Assembly (NCBI GenBank): GCA_963753545.1
Contig: CAVWCQ010000003.1
Span: forward strand, 29,376 to 93,375
Direction of reading: 5' to 3'
Source: CAVWCQ01 sp963753545
GTDB lineage: Bacteria > Chloroflexota > Anaerolineae > Aggregatilineales > Aggregatilineaceae
DNA: 64,000 nt
Made by a program: the position numbers and the translations under genes. Below, in pieces: positions 35,588 to 44,340 of this stretch (positions are counted from its first letter, which is position 1; each line of letters opens with the position of its first letter). A model generated the notes under the pieces. That model made no database searches. It had not been told where the DNA came from and worked only from the letters and a program-made list of their open reading frames with translations.

Positions 35588-36607
35588 ATGTCTTTTCATC
35601 GATACTTTTTGCGACGCTTGTTCTTTGTGATTCCCACCCTGTTTGGGATTACGCTGGCAGCGTTTGTCATTGCCAACGCGATCCCTGCCGATCCCGTGAC
35701 GGCTAATCTACCGCAGAATGCGCTCAATGATGAAGGGATCATCCGCGCGTTTCGGGAAAAATGGGGGCTGGATAAATCCCCTACTGAGCAGTATCTGACC
35801 TACCTGGGCAATTTGTTACACGGCGACCTCGGCATTTCGATCAAAACAAAACGACCTGTGATTGACGATATCCGCCTCTATCTTCCGGCTACCTTTGAGC
35901 TGGCGACGGCGGGCATTATCAGCGGCATCCTGATCGGCGTCAGTGTGGGCATTATCGCGGCAGTCTGGCGCAACAGCCTTGCCGACTATGTCACGCGTCT
36001 GTTTGCGTTACTCGGCGTCAGTTTCCCAGTCTTTTTATTAGCCTTAGTGCTACTCAAGATCGTTTACGTCGATCTGCATCTGGGGGCTGGTCCAGGACGA
36101 CTGGATGTGCGCATGGCTAAACCCGCTAACGTAACGGGCTTTTTTACCATTGATGCACTGATAGCGGGGCAATGGTCTACTTTACGTAATGCGCTGGCCC
36201 ATCTGCTGCTGCCGGGGTTTGTCCTGGGAATTTATGTCTCCGGTATTATTGCTCGCATCACGCGGTCTTCCTTACTGGAAGTTTTGGGCATGGATTATGT
36301 GCGCACCGCGCGCGGCAAAGGTCTGCGGGAGCGGCAGGTCATTCTGCGCCATGCCCTGTCCAACGCGTCGATCCCAATCGTTACGGTGATCGGACTGTCG
36401 TATGGAACCCTGTTATCGGGAGCGGTGTTAACCGAGTCCATTTTTGCCTGGCCGGGGATTGGGCGCTATATGTTCCGCGCGTCCACGTCGCAGGATTTTC
36501 CGGCCATCATGGGTGTCAGCATTTTGATCGCCTTCATTTATGTGGGAGTAAATTTTGTCGTCGACATCCTCTACTATTTCCTTGATCCCCGCCTCCGGCG
36601 GCCTTAG
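35588..36607 (+). CDS. DppB/OppB-type ABC transporter permease
   Basis: 339 aa from the ATG at 35588 (MSFHRYFLRRLFFVIPTLFG). DppB hallmarks: the N-terminal helix then ADPV, ATFELATAGIISGIL, ITRSSLLEVLGMDYVRTARGKG (EAA-like loop) and GTLLSGAVLTESIFAWPGIG. Six transmembrane segments. Partner of the next gene, which overlaps it by 53 bases. Confidence 0.9.
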   Translation: MSFHRYFLRRLFFVIPTLFGITLAAFVIANAIPADPVTANLPQNALNDEGIIRAFREKWGLDKSPTEQYLTYLGNLLHGDLGISIKTKRPVIDDIRLYLPATFELATAGIISGILIGVSVGIIAAVWRNSLADYVTRLFALLGVSFPVFLLALVLLKIVYVDLHLGAGPGRLDVRMAKPANVTGFFTIDALIAGQWSTLRNALAHLLLPGFVLGIYVSGIIARITRSSLLEVLGMDYVRTARGKGLRERQVILRHALSNASIPIVTVIGLSYGTLLSGAVLTESIFAWPGIGRYMFRASTSQDFPAIMGVSILIAFIYVGVNFVVDILYYFLDPRLRRP

Positions 36608-37442
36608 TCGCAGAGTTCAGCGCAGCGCGAAAATATTACGCCGCAACCCGATGGTACTCGTGGGGCTGATCATCACCATTGTGTGGGTCTCTGTTGCGAT
36701 TATGGCACCAGTTATTGCCCCTAGGGATCCTCTGGCGCAGAATGTGATGGAGCGTTTGCAGACTCCCAGCGATAAGCACCCCTTTGGGACGGATGAACTG
36801 GGCCGGGACCTATACTCCCGCATTCTGTACGGTGGGCGGATCACCATGCCGGCTGGCGTTATGGTGATCGTGATCGGCTGCACTCTCGGTTTGCTGGTGG
36901 GAGCCGTCGCCGGATTTGTCGGCGGGGTGTGGGATGAGGCCATTATGCGCCTGTCCGAGCTGTTTATGGCTTTTCCCACGATTATTCTGGCGCTGGCGAT
37001 CACGGCTGCGCTTGGCCCAGACATTCGGAACGCCGTCCTGGCTCTGGTAATTGTGTGGTGGCCCGGTTATGCGCGCTTAATCCGGGGTCTGGTGATGGAG
37101 GTAAAAACGCGCGAATTTGTCGAAGGAGCCAGATGCATTGGCGCATCCTCGCCGTATATTCTGTTTCGCACGATCTTGCCCAACTGCATCTCGTCCGCCA
37201 TCGTGTTAGCGACGCTGGACATTGGCAACGCGATTCTGACCTTTGCCGGACTGAGTTTCCTGGGGTTGGGACCAGACCCGACCTCACCCGAATGGGGCCG
37301 CATGGTATCGGTGGGTATTGATTTTTTTGACCAGTGGTGGATGTGGTTGTTCCCTGGGTTTGCGATTGCAATCCTAGTGCTGGCCTTCAACTTCATTGGC
37401 GATGGTCTGCGCGATATTCTCGATCCGCGTATGCGACGCTAG
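36555..37442 (+). CDS. DppC/OppC-type ABC transporter permease
   Basis: 295 aa. RRNPMVLVGLIITIVWV helix, HPFGTDELGRDLYSRILYG, EFVEGARCIGASSPYILFRTILP-type EAA region (only partly quoted) and FLGLGPDPTSPEWG are characteristic. Its stop codon TAG includes the first base of the IS5 element that follows (37442). The usual dppD/dppF ATPase genes are absent, so either the importer borrows ATPases or its distal genes were displaced by the insertion. Confidence 0.9.
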   Translation: MSSTSSTISLIPASGGLSRRVQRSAKILRRNPMVLVGLIITIVWVSVAIMAPVIAPRDPLAQNVMERLQTPSDKHPFGTDELGRDLYSRILYGGRITMPAGVMVIVIGCTLGLLVGAVAGFVGGVWDEAIMRLSELFMAFPTIILALAITAALGPDIRNAVLALVIVWWPGYARLIRGLVMEVKTREFVEGARCIGASSPYILFRTILPNCISSAIVLATLDIGNAILTFAGLSFLGLGPDPTSPEWGRMVSVGIDFFDQWWMWLFPGFAIAILVLAFNFIGDGLRDILDPRMRR

Positions 37443-38257
37443 GTTCTGTTGACATTTCATCGTAACCAAATGAGAGAACTAACAAATTGCAGAAAACCTA
37501 AATAACGGCGAGCGAGTTTGTCAAAGCGAGAAAAGACCCGCCGAAAATGCTTGATCTTGTTGATAAAACATTCCACCAAATGCCGTTCTCGATAGCGCCA
37601 GGTGTCATAGTCACGGGGTACTTTGGCATTCTTTTTGGATGGGATAACCGCTTGGGCACCGCTTTCCAGCACCAGGGTAATAAAATCCTGAGCATCATAG
37701 CCTCGATCCGCAATCACATGCTCAAATTCAAAACCCTCAAGCAGGTTCGGGGCCTCGATCATATCATGTCGCTGCCCGGCCGTGAGGCGCAAACGCAGGG
37801 GATTGCCCAAACCATCAACCGTCACATGAATTTTGGTGCTAAAGCCGCCTCGACTTCGCCCCAGAGCTTGCTCAGCCTGACCGCCCCTTTTTTTTCGGCA
37901 CCCGCCGCACATGGATGGGCACGCACGATGGTGCTGTCAACTAGCCCATTTTCCATATCGGGGTCATCAACAAAGTATTCCAGCATTCGCTGCCATACCC
38001 CTTTCTCGCACCAACGTGCGAAACGCTTGTACACGCTGTTCCAGTTCCCATACTCGCCGGGCAGTAAACGCTATTGAGCACCACTGCGGCTTATCCATTT
38101 CACCGCTTCGACGAAACGCCGGCAGTTTGCCTCGTTTCCCACATAAGCATTGGAGTCTCTGGGCAAGAAATCCCGAATCTTTGTCCATTCATCGTCACTT
38201 AATCTCACGTCTGTCATGAGTTCATTTTACAGTTTTATCTCAAATGTCTACAGAACC
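37442..38257 (-). mobile_element. IS5-family (IS427-like) insertion sequence
   Basis: 816 bp bounded by inverted ends GGTTCTGTTGACATTT (left) and GGTTCTGTAGACATTT (right, reverse strand), 15 of 16 matching. The flanks read CTA on the left and TAG on the right, as expected for a short TA/CTAG-type target. One transposase gene, minus strand, with a nonsense codon. Confidence 0.88.
37457..38217 (-). pseudogene. IS5-family DDE transposase with slippery A8 frameshift and in-frame stop
   Basis: ATG at 38217 (MTDVRLSDDEWTKIRDFLPR) opens frame 1; frame 2 begins at a run of eight A in GCCGAAAAAAAAGGG, where a -1 slip gives GGQAEQALGRSRGGFSTKIH and then VIADRGYDAQDF (second Asp region) and YRERHLVECFINKIKHFRR (Y-R-E signature). 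With -1 slippage the total is exactly 253 codons. An in-frame TAG at 38071-38073 replaces the conserved Trp of GAxWRLLPGEYG, so this copy is probably inactive unless the base is an error. Confidence 0.85.
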
Positions 38258-38339
38258 TAGTTATGGCCCTGGACATTCGCCTTTTTCAGCAAAATTAGCG
38301 AAACTCCAAAATGGAGTAAATCAGATTTAAGGAAAGAAC

Positions 38340-38723
38340 ATGAAGACAACAATGCTTCCAGAGCACGCCGATGCGAAATCGCCTGCAGGTGCAGATATTC
38401 GCTATCTTTTGGATGGCGAAATGGGCGGCATGATCCATAGTACAGTTCCTCCGCATCAAATAAATAGAGCAACTGTTCACGCAACGGTCAGCGAATTTTG
38501 GTACGTGTTGGAGGGGCACGGTGAAATATGGAGAAATAATGGGGTAGAAAGTAGCATCACAACTCTTGTCCCAGGCACCTCAATCGATATTCCGGTAGGA
38601 ACAGCGTTCCAATACCGAAACGTATCAGACACAGACTTAAAGTTCATTTGCATCAGCATGCCACCTTGGCCGGGAAGCTCAGAGGCTACTTATGTCAATG
38701 GAAAATGGCAGCCAACGGTTTGA
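38340..38723 (+). CDS. Cupin-domain protein
   Basis: 127 aa single cupin_2 barrel: HATVSEFWYVLEGHGEIWR (first metal motif with a Glu-His arrangement, partly degenerate) and VPGTSIDIPVGTAFQYRN (second motif, with Gln in place of the usual His). Function unknown; small cupins bind metals or sugar-like ligands. GGAAAG lies just before the ATG. It lies between the full IS5 copy and an IS5 3' remnant, so it may have been carried or trapped by these elements. Confidence 0.8.
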   Translation: MKTTMLPEHADAKSPAGADIRYLLDGEMGGMIHSTVPPHQINRATVHATVSEFWYVLEGHGEIWRNNGVESSITTLVPGTSIDIPVGTAFQYRNVSDTDLKFICISMPPWPGSSEATYVNGKWQPTV

Positions 38724-38769
38724 TTACCAGATTTTCGCTAGTCGTGTTAAAAAACGTGATTTTCTCAAT

Positions 38770-38821
38770 CTGGAGTTTCGCCAAGTCCGCTCGTTCTGAA
38801 TGAAAAAAGGCGAAACTCCAG
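38770..38821. repeat. 13-bp perfect inverted repeat with related copy upstream of the cupin
   Basis: CTGGAGTTTCGCC (38770-38782) faces GGCGAAACTCCAG (38809-38821) across 26 bases. A third copy GCGAAACTCCA occurs at 38298-38308, before the cupin gene. No T-run follows the hairpin. It could be an operator or a small mobile hairpin. Confidence 0.6.
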
Positions 38822-38952
38822 TTTGAAACCAGGTTTTAGCAATGCTTGGCGACTGGCTTCAGTATCCAAATGAGGAGCCAAAAAACCTACGACCTCACAT
38901 CCTCGAACAACTTGCCCAAAGTTCATTTAATTATCAACAACACCTAGTCAAT

Positions 38953-39018
38953 CGTTATCTGGGTTTTCTGCAATTTATCAGCGTTCTCATTTGGTTACGC
39001 TAAAATATCAACAGAACC
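38953..39018 (+). mobile_element. 3' remnant of a second IS5-type element
   Basis: Plus strand RYLGFLQFISVLIWLR-stop followed by ATATCAACAGAACC, nearly the same as the transposase C-terminus and right end of the IS at 37442-38257. Only the last ~65 bp are left and it again abuts TAG. Confidence 0.75.
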
Positions 39019-39135
39019 TAGCCACATGCAACGACAAGGCCAAGTGGCTTAACTTCAAATATTTGTTCCCAGTCCATACCCAGATATTCTTTCACACAGA
39101 ACGGTTCTGAGTTTTCTTGAGGGTGCGGCGGAGCA
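39019..39135. other. Intergenic, no gene seen
   Basis: No recognisable motif between the IS5 remnant and the helix-turn-helix ORF. Confidence 0.3.
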
Positions 39136-39357
39136 TTGCAACCTCTTGTACATGCGATTAACTATGGAATTGTCCTTATATATATTGGGCAGCAAGTGTC
39201 AGTCGTGCCTCGTACGAACCATACTCCGAGCAAGCATAAACGGAACCACCAGATACGAGCAAGGTATGCCGAAGGCGAGCCAGTCATCAGACTGGCGAGA
39301 CTCTTTGGCATCTCGGAACAACGTGTTTCGAAAGTCGTGCGCGGTCAGCGGAAGTGA
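39136..39357 (+). CDS. Small helix-turn-helix protein
   Basis: 73 aa as an open frame; the conserved part starts ~residue 25. RARYAEGEPVIRLARLFGIS followed by EQRVSKVVRGQRK is a clear helix-turn-helix of the resolvase/sigma-like kind. A GTG start near 39205 would give a ~50 aa protein. Role unknown; it lies 0.4 kb before the potassium locus and may be part of mobile-element debris or a regulator. Confidence 0.5.
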   Translation: MQPLVHAINYGIVLIYIGQQVSVVPRTNHTPSKHKRNHQIRARYAEGEPVIRLARLFGISEQRVSKVVRGQRK

Positions 39358-39754
39358 GAGAAGCGACGATGATCGATCATCGTCGACCACTCACGCCAGT
39401 ACCCAATTAGGACATAGTGGGAATTAACCTCGTGCCGCTACTGCAAGTTACGGCTTGGTTTCACGCATCAGTTCTCTAGCCCCAACAGTTGCCTCGCATC
39501 AGAACGGTTCTGAAACCCCATATCCCATCCCCGCTTTTGCAAAGGTGAGGCACAAATTGAACTTGTACGAGAGATCGACATTTCGTCCCAATGGACACAT
39601 CAGGTAGTACGTGGTCGAAGAACAAAACTAGCCAGCTCTATTTCCATTGCCCACTGTGTTTACGTTTTATTGACGCCTTTCCTGCTGATCCTGACTTTTT
39701 TTGCGTTATGCCTCACTACAATTTCCTATAAGTCAATTTCTTTCGAGGTAGTCA
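39358..39754. other. Upstream region of the kdp operon
   Basis: No supported gene. The last part is T-rich (TGACTTTTTTTGCG near 39692) and is where the kdp promoter should be. Confidence 0.35.
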
Positions 39755-39850
39755 ATGATGGACGCTATTATCATCTGTATAACACTGTCTTTCTTTGTTC
39801 TCTCATGGGGATTAGCCAAAATGTGCGAGAAATTGCAGGAGGCACGATGA
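39755..39850 (+). CDS. 31-aa single-helix membrane peptide preceding kdpF
   Basis: MMDAIIICITLSFFVLSWGL followed by a short basic/acidic tail. GAGG stands 7 bases before the first ATG. Its stop TGA overlaps the ATG of kdpF. A short membrane ORF of the pattern MD-hydrophobic-CE+L precedes kdpF in many genomes (my recollection, unverified). Probably a small accessory of the Kdp ATPase. Confidence 0.65.
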   Translation: MMDAIIICITLSFFVLSWGLAKMCEKLQEAR

Positions 39851-39936
39851 CACCACTGTATATCGTTGCAGGTCTCATCACGCTCGGACTGCTCATCTAT
39901 CTGTTTGCGGCGCTGCTTAAGCCGGAGGCGTTCTGA
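39847..39936 (+). CDS. kdpF: K+-transporting ATPase small subunit KdpF
   Basis: 29 aa: MTPLYIVAGLITLGLLIYLF then ALLKPEAF, the exact layout of KdpF with a single helix and a conserved KPE end. GCAGGAGG sits 4-11 bases before the ATG. It overlaps kdpA start (ATGA at 39936). It stabilises the KdpABC complex. Confidence 0.92.
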   Translation: MTPLYIVAGLITLGLLIYLFAALLKPEAF

Positions 39937-41658
39937 TGACCGCTAATGGATTGCTGCAAATTGGGCTGTACTTCGCCGTCCTAATAACGCTAGCCAAACC
40001 GCTGGGTTGGTATATGGCGCGGGTCTATGAGGGAAAGCCGGTCCTCCTGGATCGTGTTCTTGGTCCAGTCGAGCGCTTCATCTATCGATTGGGCGGCGTT
40101 CGCCCCACTGAAGAGATGAACTGGAAAGTGTATGCGTTCGCCGTTTTGCTGTTCAACGGCTTAGGGCTGCTCGTGGTCTACCTTCTGCAACGAGGGCAAG
40201 GATCCCTGCCGCTCAACCCGCAAAACCTTCCAGCCGTAACGCCCGACTCGTCGTTCAACACGGCTGTTAGTTTTGCCTCCAATACCAACTGGCAGGGCTA
40301 CAGCGGTGAAGTGACGATGAGTTATCTGACCCAGATGCTCGGCCTGACCGTGCAAAACTTTGTATCGGCAGCAGGCGGGATGGCGGTGTTGGTGGCGCTC
40401 ATTCGCAGTATTTCCCGCCGTTCCGCCAAGACAATCGGCAACTTCTGGGTCGATCTGGTCCGCAGCACGTTGTATATCTTGCTGCCACTGTCAATCATCC
40501 TGGCTCTGCTGCTGGTATCGCAGGGTGTTGTACAAACCTTTGGCGACTACAAGACCGTCCATACCGTGCAAGGAACCGCCGGATCAGAGGAGCAGTTAAT
40601 CGCTGTAGGTCCAGCGGCGTCTCAGATTGCCATTAAACAGCTCGGAACCAATGGCGGCGGTTTTTTCAACGTCAACTCGGCCCATCCATTTGAGAATCCT
40701 ACCCCGTTCTCGGACTTTCTGGAACTGCTGTCCATTCTGCTGATTCCGGCGAGCGTTGTGTTACACCTTCGGCAAAATGGTCGGAGATACGCGCCAGGGA
40801 TGGGCGATCCTGGCGGTGATGACGATCATTTTAGTTCCGCTGACCATTGGCTCTTATGCTGCTGAAGCTCATGGTAACTCACACATCGAAGACCTGGGCG
40901 TGGATCAGACAGCCAACGACACCAACCCAGGCGGGAATATGGAAGGTAAGGAAGTGCGGTTTGGCCTTGCCAACTCTACCCTGTGGGCGACAGCTACGAC
41001 AGCCGCCTCCAACGGATCGGTAAATTCCATGCATGATTCCTATACGCCGTTAGGAGGACTTGTCCCACTATTTCTGATGCAGATGGGCGAAGTCATCTTC
41101 GGTGGTGTGGGATCAGGACTCTATGGCATGCTGGCCTTTGTCATCGTCACGGTGTTTGTGGCGGGTCTGATGGTCGGGCGCACGCCGGAATATCTGGGCA
41201 AAAAGATTGAATCATACGAGATGAAAATGGTTTCGATTGTCATCCTGATCATGCCCCTCGTCGTTTTAATCGGGACAGCGATTGCGGTGGTCAACAGCGG
41301 TGGCAAAGCGACCATTTATAACCCAGGAGCGCACGGTTTCAGCGAAGTCCTCTATGCCTTCAGTTCCGCGGGGAACAACAATGGCAGCGCTTTCGCTGGA
41401 CTAGGAGCGAACACAGAGTTTTATAACATCACCCTGGGGATAGTCATGCTGTTTGCCCGCTATTGGATCACGGTGCCTATCCTGGCCCTGGCAGGCTCGT
41501 TAGCGGAAAAGAGGGCCGTACCTGTTGGATCGGGCACGCTGCCCACCCATACGCCGCTTTTCATGGTGATGCTGATCGGGATTGTGATCATCGTCGGAGC
41601 ACTGACCTTTATCCCGGCGCTCGCCCTGGGACCCATTGTTGAACATTTGCTGATGTGA
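39936..41658 (+). CDS. kdpA: K+-transporting ATPase subunit KdpA (one frameshift)
   Basis: ~574 aa when the two frames are joined by deleting one T near 40755 (LIPAS then VCYTFGKMVGD). It is the K+ channel-like subunit with four selectivity loops: SFASNTNWQGYSGE, LGTNGGGFFNVNSAHPFENP, SMHDSYTPLGGLVPLF and FSSAGNNNGSAFAGL. Length agrees with the family (557 aa in E. coli). The frame break is the only anomaly; an error is likelier than loss because the rest of the operon is intact. Membrane. Confidence 0.93.
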
Positions 41659-41662
41659 GGTT

Positions 41663-43729
41663 GTGACTACTATGACTGTCCAAACGAAAACGAAAGCCCG
41701 CCCGCTGTTTGATCCGCCTATCGTGAAGCGCGCCGCAGTCGATTCAATCCGCAAGCTCGATCCGCGCCACCAGATCAAAAATCCGGTGATGTTCGTGGTC
41801 GAAGTCGGCAGCATCTTAACTTCCGCGCTGTTTGTGCAGGCGATCCTGGGTCATGGGGAAGCCCCATCAGCTTTTATCCTGGCTGTTTCAGCGTGGCTGT
41901 GGTTCACGGTTATGTTTGCCAATTTTGCCGAAGCGATGGCAGAAGGGCGTGGTAAGGCACAAGCCGATACCCTGCGTAAATCGCGCCGCGATACCGCTGC
42001 CAAGAAACTATCTCGACCCGCACACGATGCAGAGTATCAGGTCGTTTCAGCCTCTAATCTCGGCAAAGGCGATGTGGTGCTGGTCGAAGCGGGTGACGTG
42101 ATTCCCAGCGACGGCGAAGTGATCGAAGGCGTGGCTTCTGTTGATGAAAGCGCCATCACGGGAGAAAGTGCGCCCGTCATCCGTGAGAGCGGCGGCGACC
42201 GCAGCGCGGTAACAGGCGGTACGCGCGTCCTATCCGACTGGCTCGTTGTGCGCATTGAAGCAAATCCGGGCGAGACCTTTCTGGATCATATGATCGCCAT
42301 GGTCGAAGGCGCGAAGCGGCAGAAAACTCCCAACGAAATCGCCCTCAATATTCTGCTGGCTGCGCTGACCATCATCTTTTTACTGGCAACAGCCACGCTG
42401 CTGCCCTTCTCGATCTACAGTGTCGATGCGGCAGGTCAGGGCGATCCGATCACCGTCACGGTGCTGATTGCGCTGCTGGTCTGTCTGATCCCGACGACGA
42501 TTGGCGGGTTGCTCTCAGCGATTGGCATCGCGGGAATGGATCGCATGATCCAGGCCAATGTAATCGCGATGTCTGGTCGGGCTGTCGAAGCCGCCGGAGA
42601 TGTGGATGTGCTGCTTCTCGACAAAACGGGCACGATCACGCTCGGCAACCGCCAGGCTACCGACTTCATTCCGGTACAGGGCGTCGGCCCGGATGCGCTG
42701 GCAGATGCGGCGCAGTTGTCGTCACTGGCGGATGAAACACCCGAAGGGCGCAGCATCGTGGTACTGGCAAAAGAAAAGTACAACCTGCGCGAACGAGATA
42801 TCGAGAGTCTGGGGGCAACCTTCGTTCCCTTCACCGCACAGACCCGTATGAGCGGCGTCAACCTGGATGGACGTCAGATTCGCAAAGGTGCGGCGGATGC
42901 AATTCAGGCCTACGTCGAACAGTGCGGCGGGCAGTTTCCGGCAGCAGTACGCACCATTGTGAACGATATCGCCAGACAAGGCGCAACGCCATTAGTCGTG
43001 GCAGAAGGACCGCGCGTGTTGGGCGTCATCCAGCTTAAGGATATCGTCAAGGGCGGCATTCGCGAACGATTTGACGATCTGCGCCGCATGGGCATCAAAA
43101 CCGTGATGATCACTGGGGATAACCCATTAACGGCGGCGGCTATTGCTGCCGAAGCGGGGGTTGATGATTTTCTGGCGCAGGCAACACCTGAAATGAAACT
43201 GAAACTGATCCGCGAGACGCAAGCAGGTGGGCGTTTGGTAGCGATGACAGGCGATGGTACGAACGATGCACCCGCCCTGGCACAAGCCGATGTGGCGGTT
43301 GCCATGAATACAGGCACTCAGGCAGCAAAAGAAGCGGGGAACCTGATCGATCTGGACTCGAATCCGACCAAGCTCATCGAAATTGTGGAGATTGGCAAAC
43401 AACTGCTAATGACGCGCGGCGCGCTGACCACGTTCAGCATCTCCAACGATGTGTCGAAGTATTTCGCCATTATCCCTGCGGCGTTCGCCACCACCTATCC
43501 AGTGCTGGACAAGCTAAATATCATGGGGCTGACATCGCCGCAAAGTGCCATCATGTCGGCAGTGATTTTCAACGCGTTGATTATCATTTTGCTGATCCCA
43601 CTGGCGCTGCGTGGCGTGCGCTATCGACCCGTTGGAGCGTCAGCGCTGCTGCGCGACAACCTGTTGATTTACGGCTTGGGCGGGCTGATTGTGCCGTTTA
43701 TCGGCATCAAGCTCATTGACATGCTTTAA
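41663..43729 (+). CDS. kdpB: K+-transporting ATPase catalytic subunit KdpB (P-type)
   Basis: 688 aa, GTG start at 41663 or ATG at 41672. Actuator motif TGESAPV, phosphorylation motif DKTGTITLGNR, nucleotide site region KGAADAIQAYV, and hinge MTGDGTNDAPALAQADVAVA. Length matches E. coli KdpB (682). Four nucleotides separate it from kdpA. It hydrolyses ATP to drive K+ import through KdpA. Confidence 0.96.
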   Translation: MTTMTVQTKTKARPLFDPPIVKRAAVDSIRKLDPRHQIKNPVMFVVEVGSILTSALFVQAILGHGEAPSAFILAVSAWLWFTVMFANFAEAMAEGRGKAQADTLRKSRRDTAAKKLSRPAHDAEYQVVSASNLGKGDVVLVEAGDVIPSDGEVIEGVASVDESAITGESAPVIRESGGDRSAVTGGTRVLSDWLVVRIEANPGETFLDHMIAMVEGAKRQKTPNEIALNILLAALTIIFLLATATLLPFSIYSVDAAGQGDPITVTVLIALLVCLIPTTIGGLLSAIGIAGMDRMIQANVIAMSGRAVEAAGDVDVLLLDKTGTITLGNRQATDFIPVQGVGPDALADAAQLSSLADETPEGRSIVVLAKEKYNLRERDIESLGATFVPFTAQTRMSGVNLDGRQIRKGAADAIQAYVEQCGGQFPAAVRTIVNDIARQGATPLVVAEGPRVLGVIQLKDIVKGGIRERFDDLRRMGIKTVMITGDNPLTAAAIAAEAGVDDFLAQATPEMKLKLIRETQAGGRLVAMTGDGTNDAPALAQADVAVAMNTGTQAAKEAGNLIDLDSNPTKLIEIVEIGKQLLMTRGALTTFSISNDVSKYFAIIPAAFATTYPVLDKLNIMGLTSPQSAIMSAVIFNALIIILLIPLALRGVRYRPVGASALLRDNLLIYGLGGLIVPFIGIKLIDML

Positions 43730-43764
43730 CCGTGTTAGGATTGGTGTAAGGAAAGGTGGCTGTT

Positions 43765-44340
43765 ATGCGTGCACAACTCAGGCCAGCTCTGGTGCTGTTG
43801 GGTCTGCTCACGATCATCACTGGTATTCTATATCCTGCGGCTATCACCGCAGTGGCCCAGGTTGTCTTCCCCGACAAGGCGAATGGCAGCATCATCAAGC
43901 AAAATGGGCAGGCGGTAGGCTCTGAATTGATCGGACAGTCCTTTGATGATCCGATGTACTTTTGGGGACGACTCTCGGCTACAGGCCCTGGTCCCTACAA
44001 CGCCGCTGCTTCATCGGGCAGCAACTACGGACCACTGAACCCCGATCTGATCGACATGGTTCAGGCGCGAATTGATGCCTTACATGCTGCTGATCCTGAT
44101 AACATCAATCCAATCCCAGTAGATTTAGTGACGGCTTCTGCCAGCGGACTCGATCCGCATATCAGCCCTGCAGCAGCTTACTATCAGGTTGCACGGGTAG
44201 CTCAAGCGCGTGGATTGGACGAAGCAACCGTGCGCCATCTGGTTGATAAACATATCGAAAAGCGACAGTTCGGTATTCTCGGAGAACCGCGTGTCAACGT
44301 GCTGAAACTAAATCTGGCTCTGGATGCCCTCGAACCATGA
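43765..44340 (+). CDS. kdpC: K+-transporting ATPase subunit KdpC
   Basis: 191 aa from the ATG at 43765 with GGAAAGG upstream (a GTG at 43756 lies inside that site). N-terminal helix LVLLGLLTIITGILYPAAIT, then GSELIGQSFDDPMYFWGRLS, SGSNYGP and SGLDPHISPAAAYYQVARVA are KdpC landmarks. It overlaps the start of kdpD by 4 bases. Confidence 0.95.
   Translation: MRAQLRPALVLLGLLTIITGILYPAAITAVAQVVFPDKANGSIIKQNGQAVGSELIGQSFDDPMYFWGRLSATGPGPYNAAASSGSNYGPLNPDLIDMVQARIDALHAADPDNINPIPVDLVTASASGLDPHISPAAAYYQVARVAQARGLDEATVRHLVDKHIEKRQFGILGEPRVNVLKLNLALDALEP

Noticed and set aside
40740..40800. Programmed frameshift in kdpA
   Set aside because: No slippery heptamer; one extra T explains it, and similar single extra bases occur in many unrelated genes of the window.
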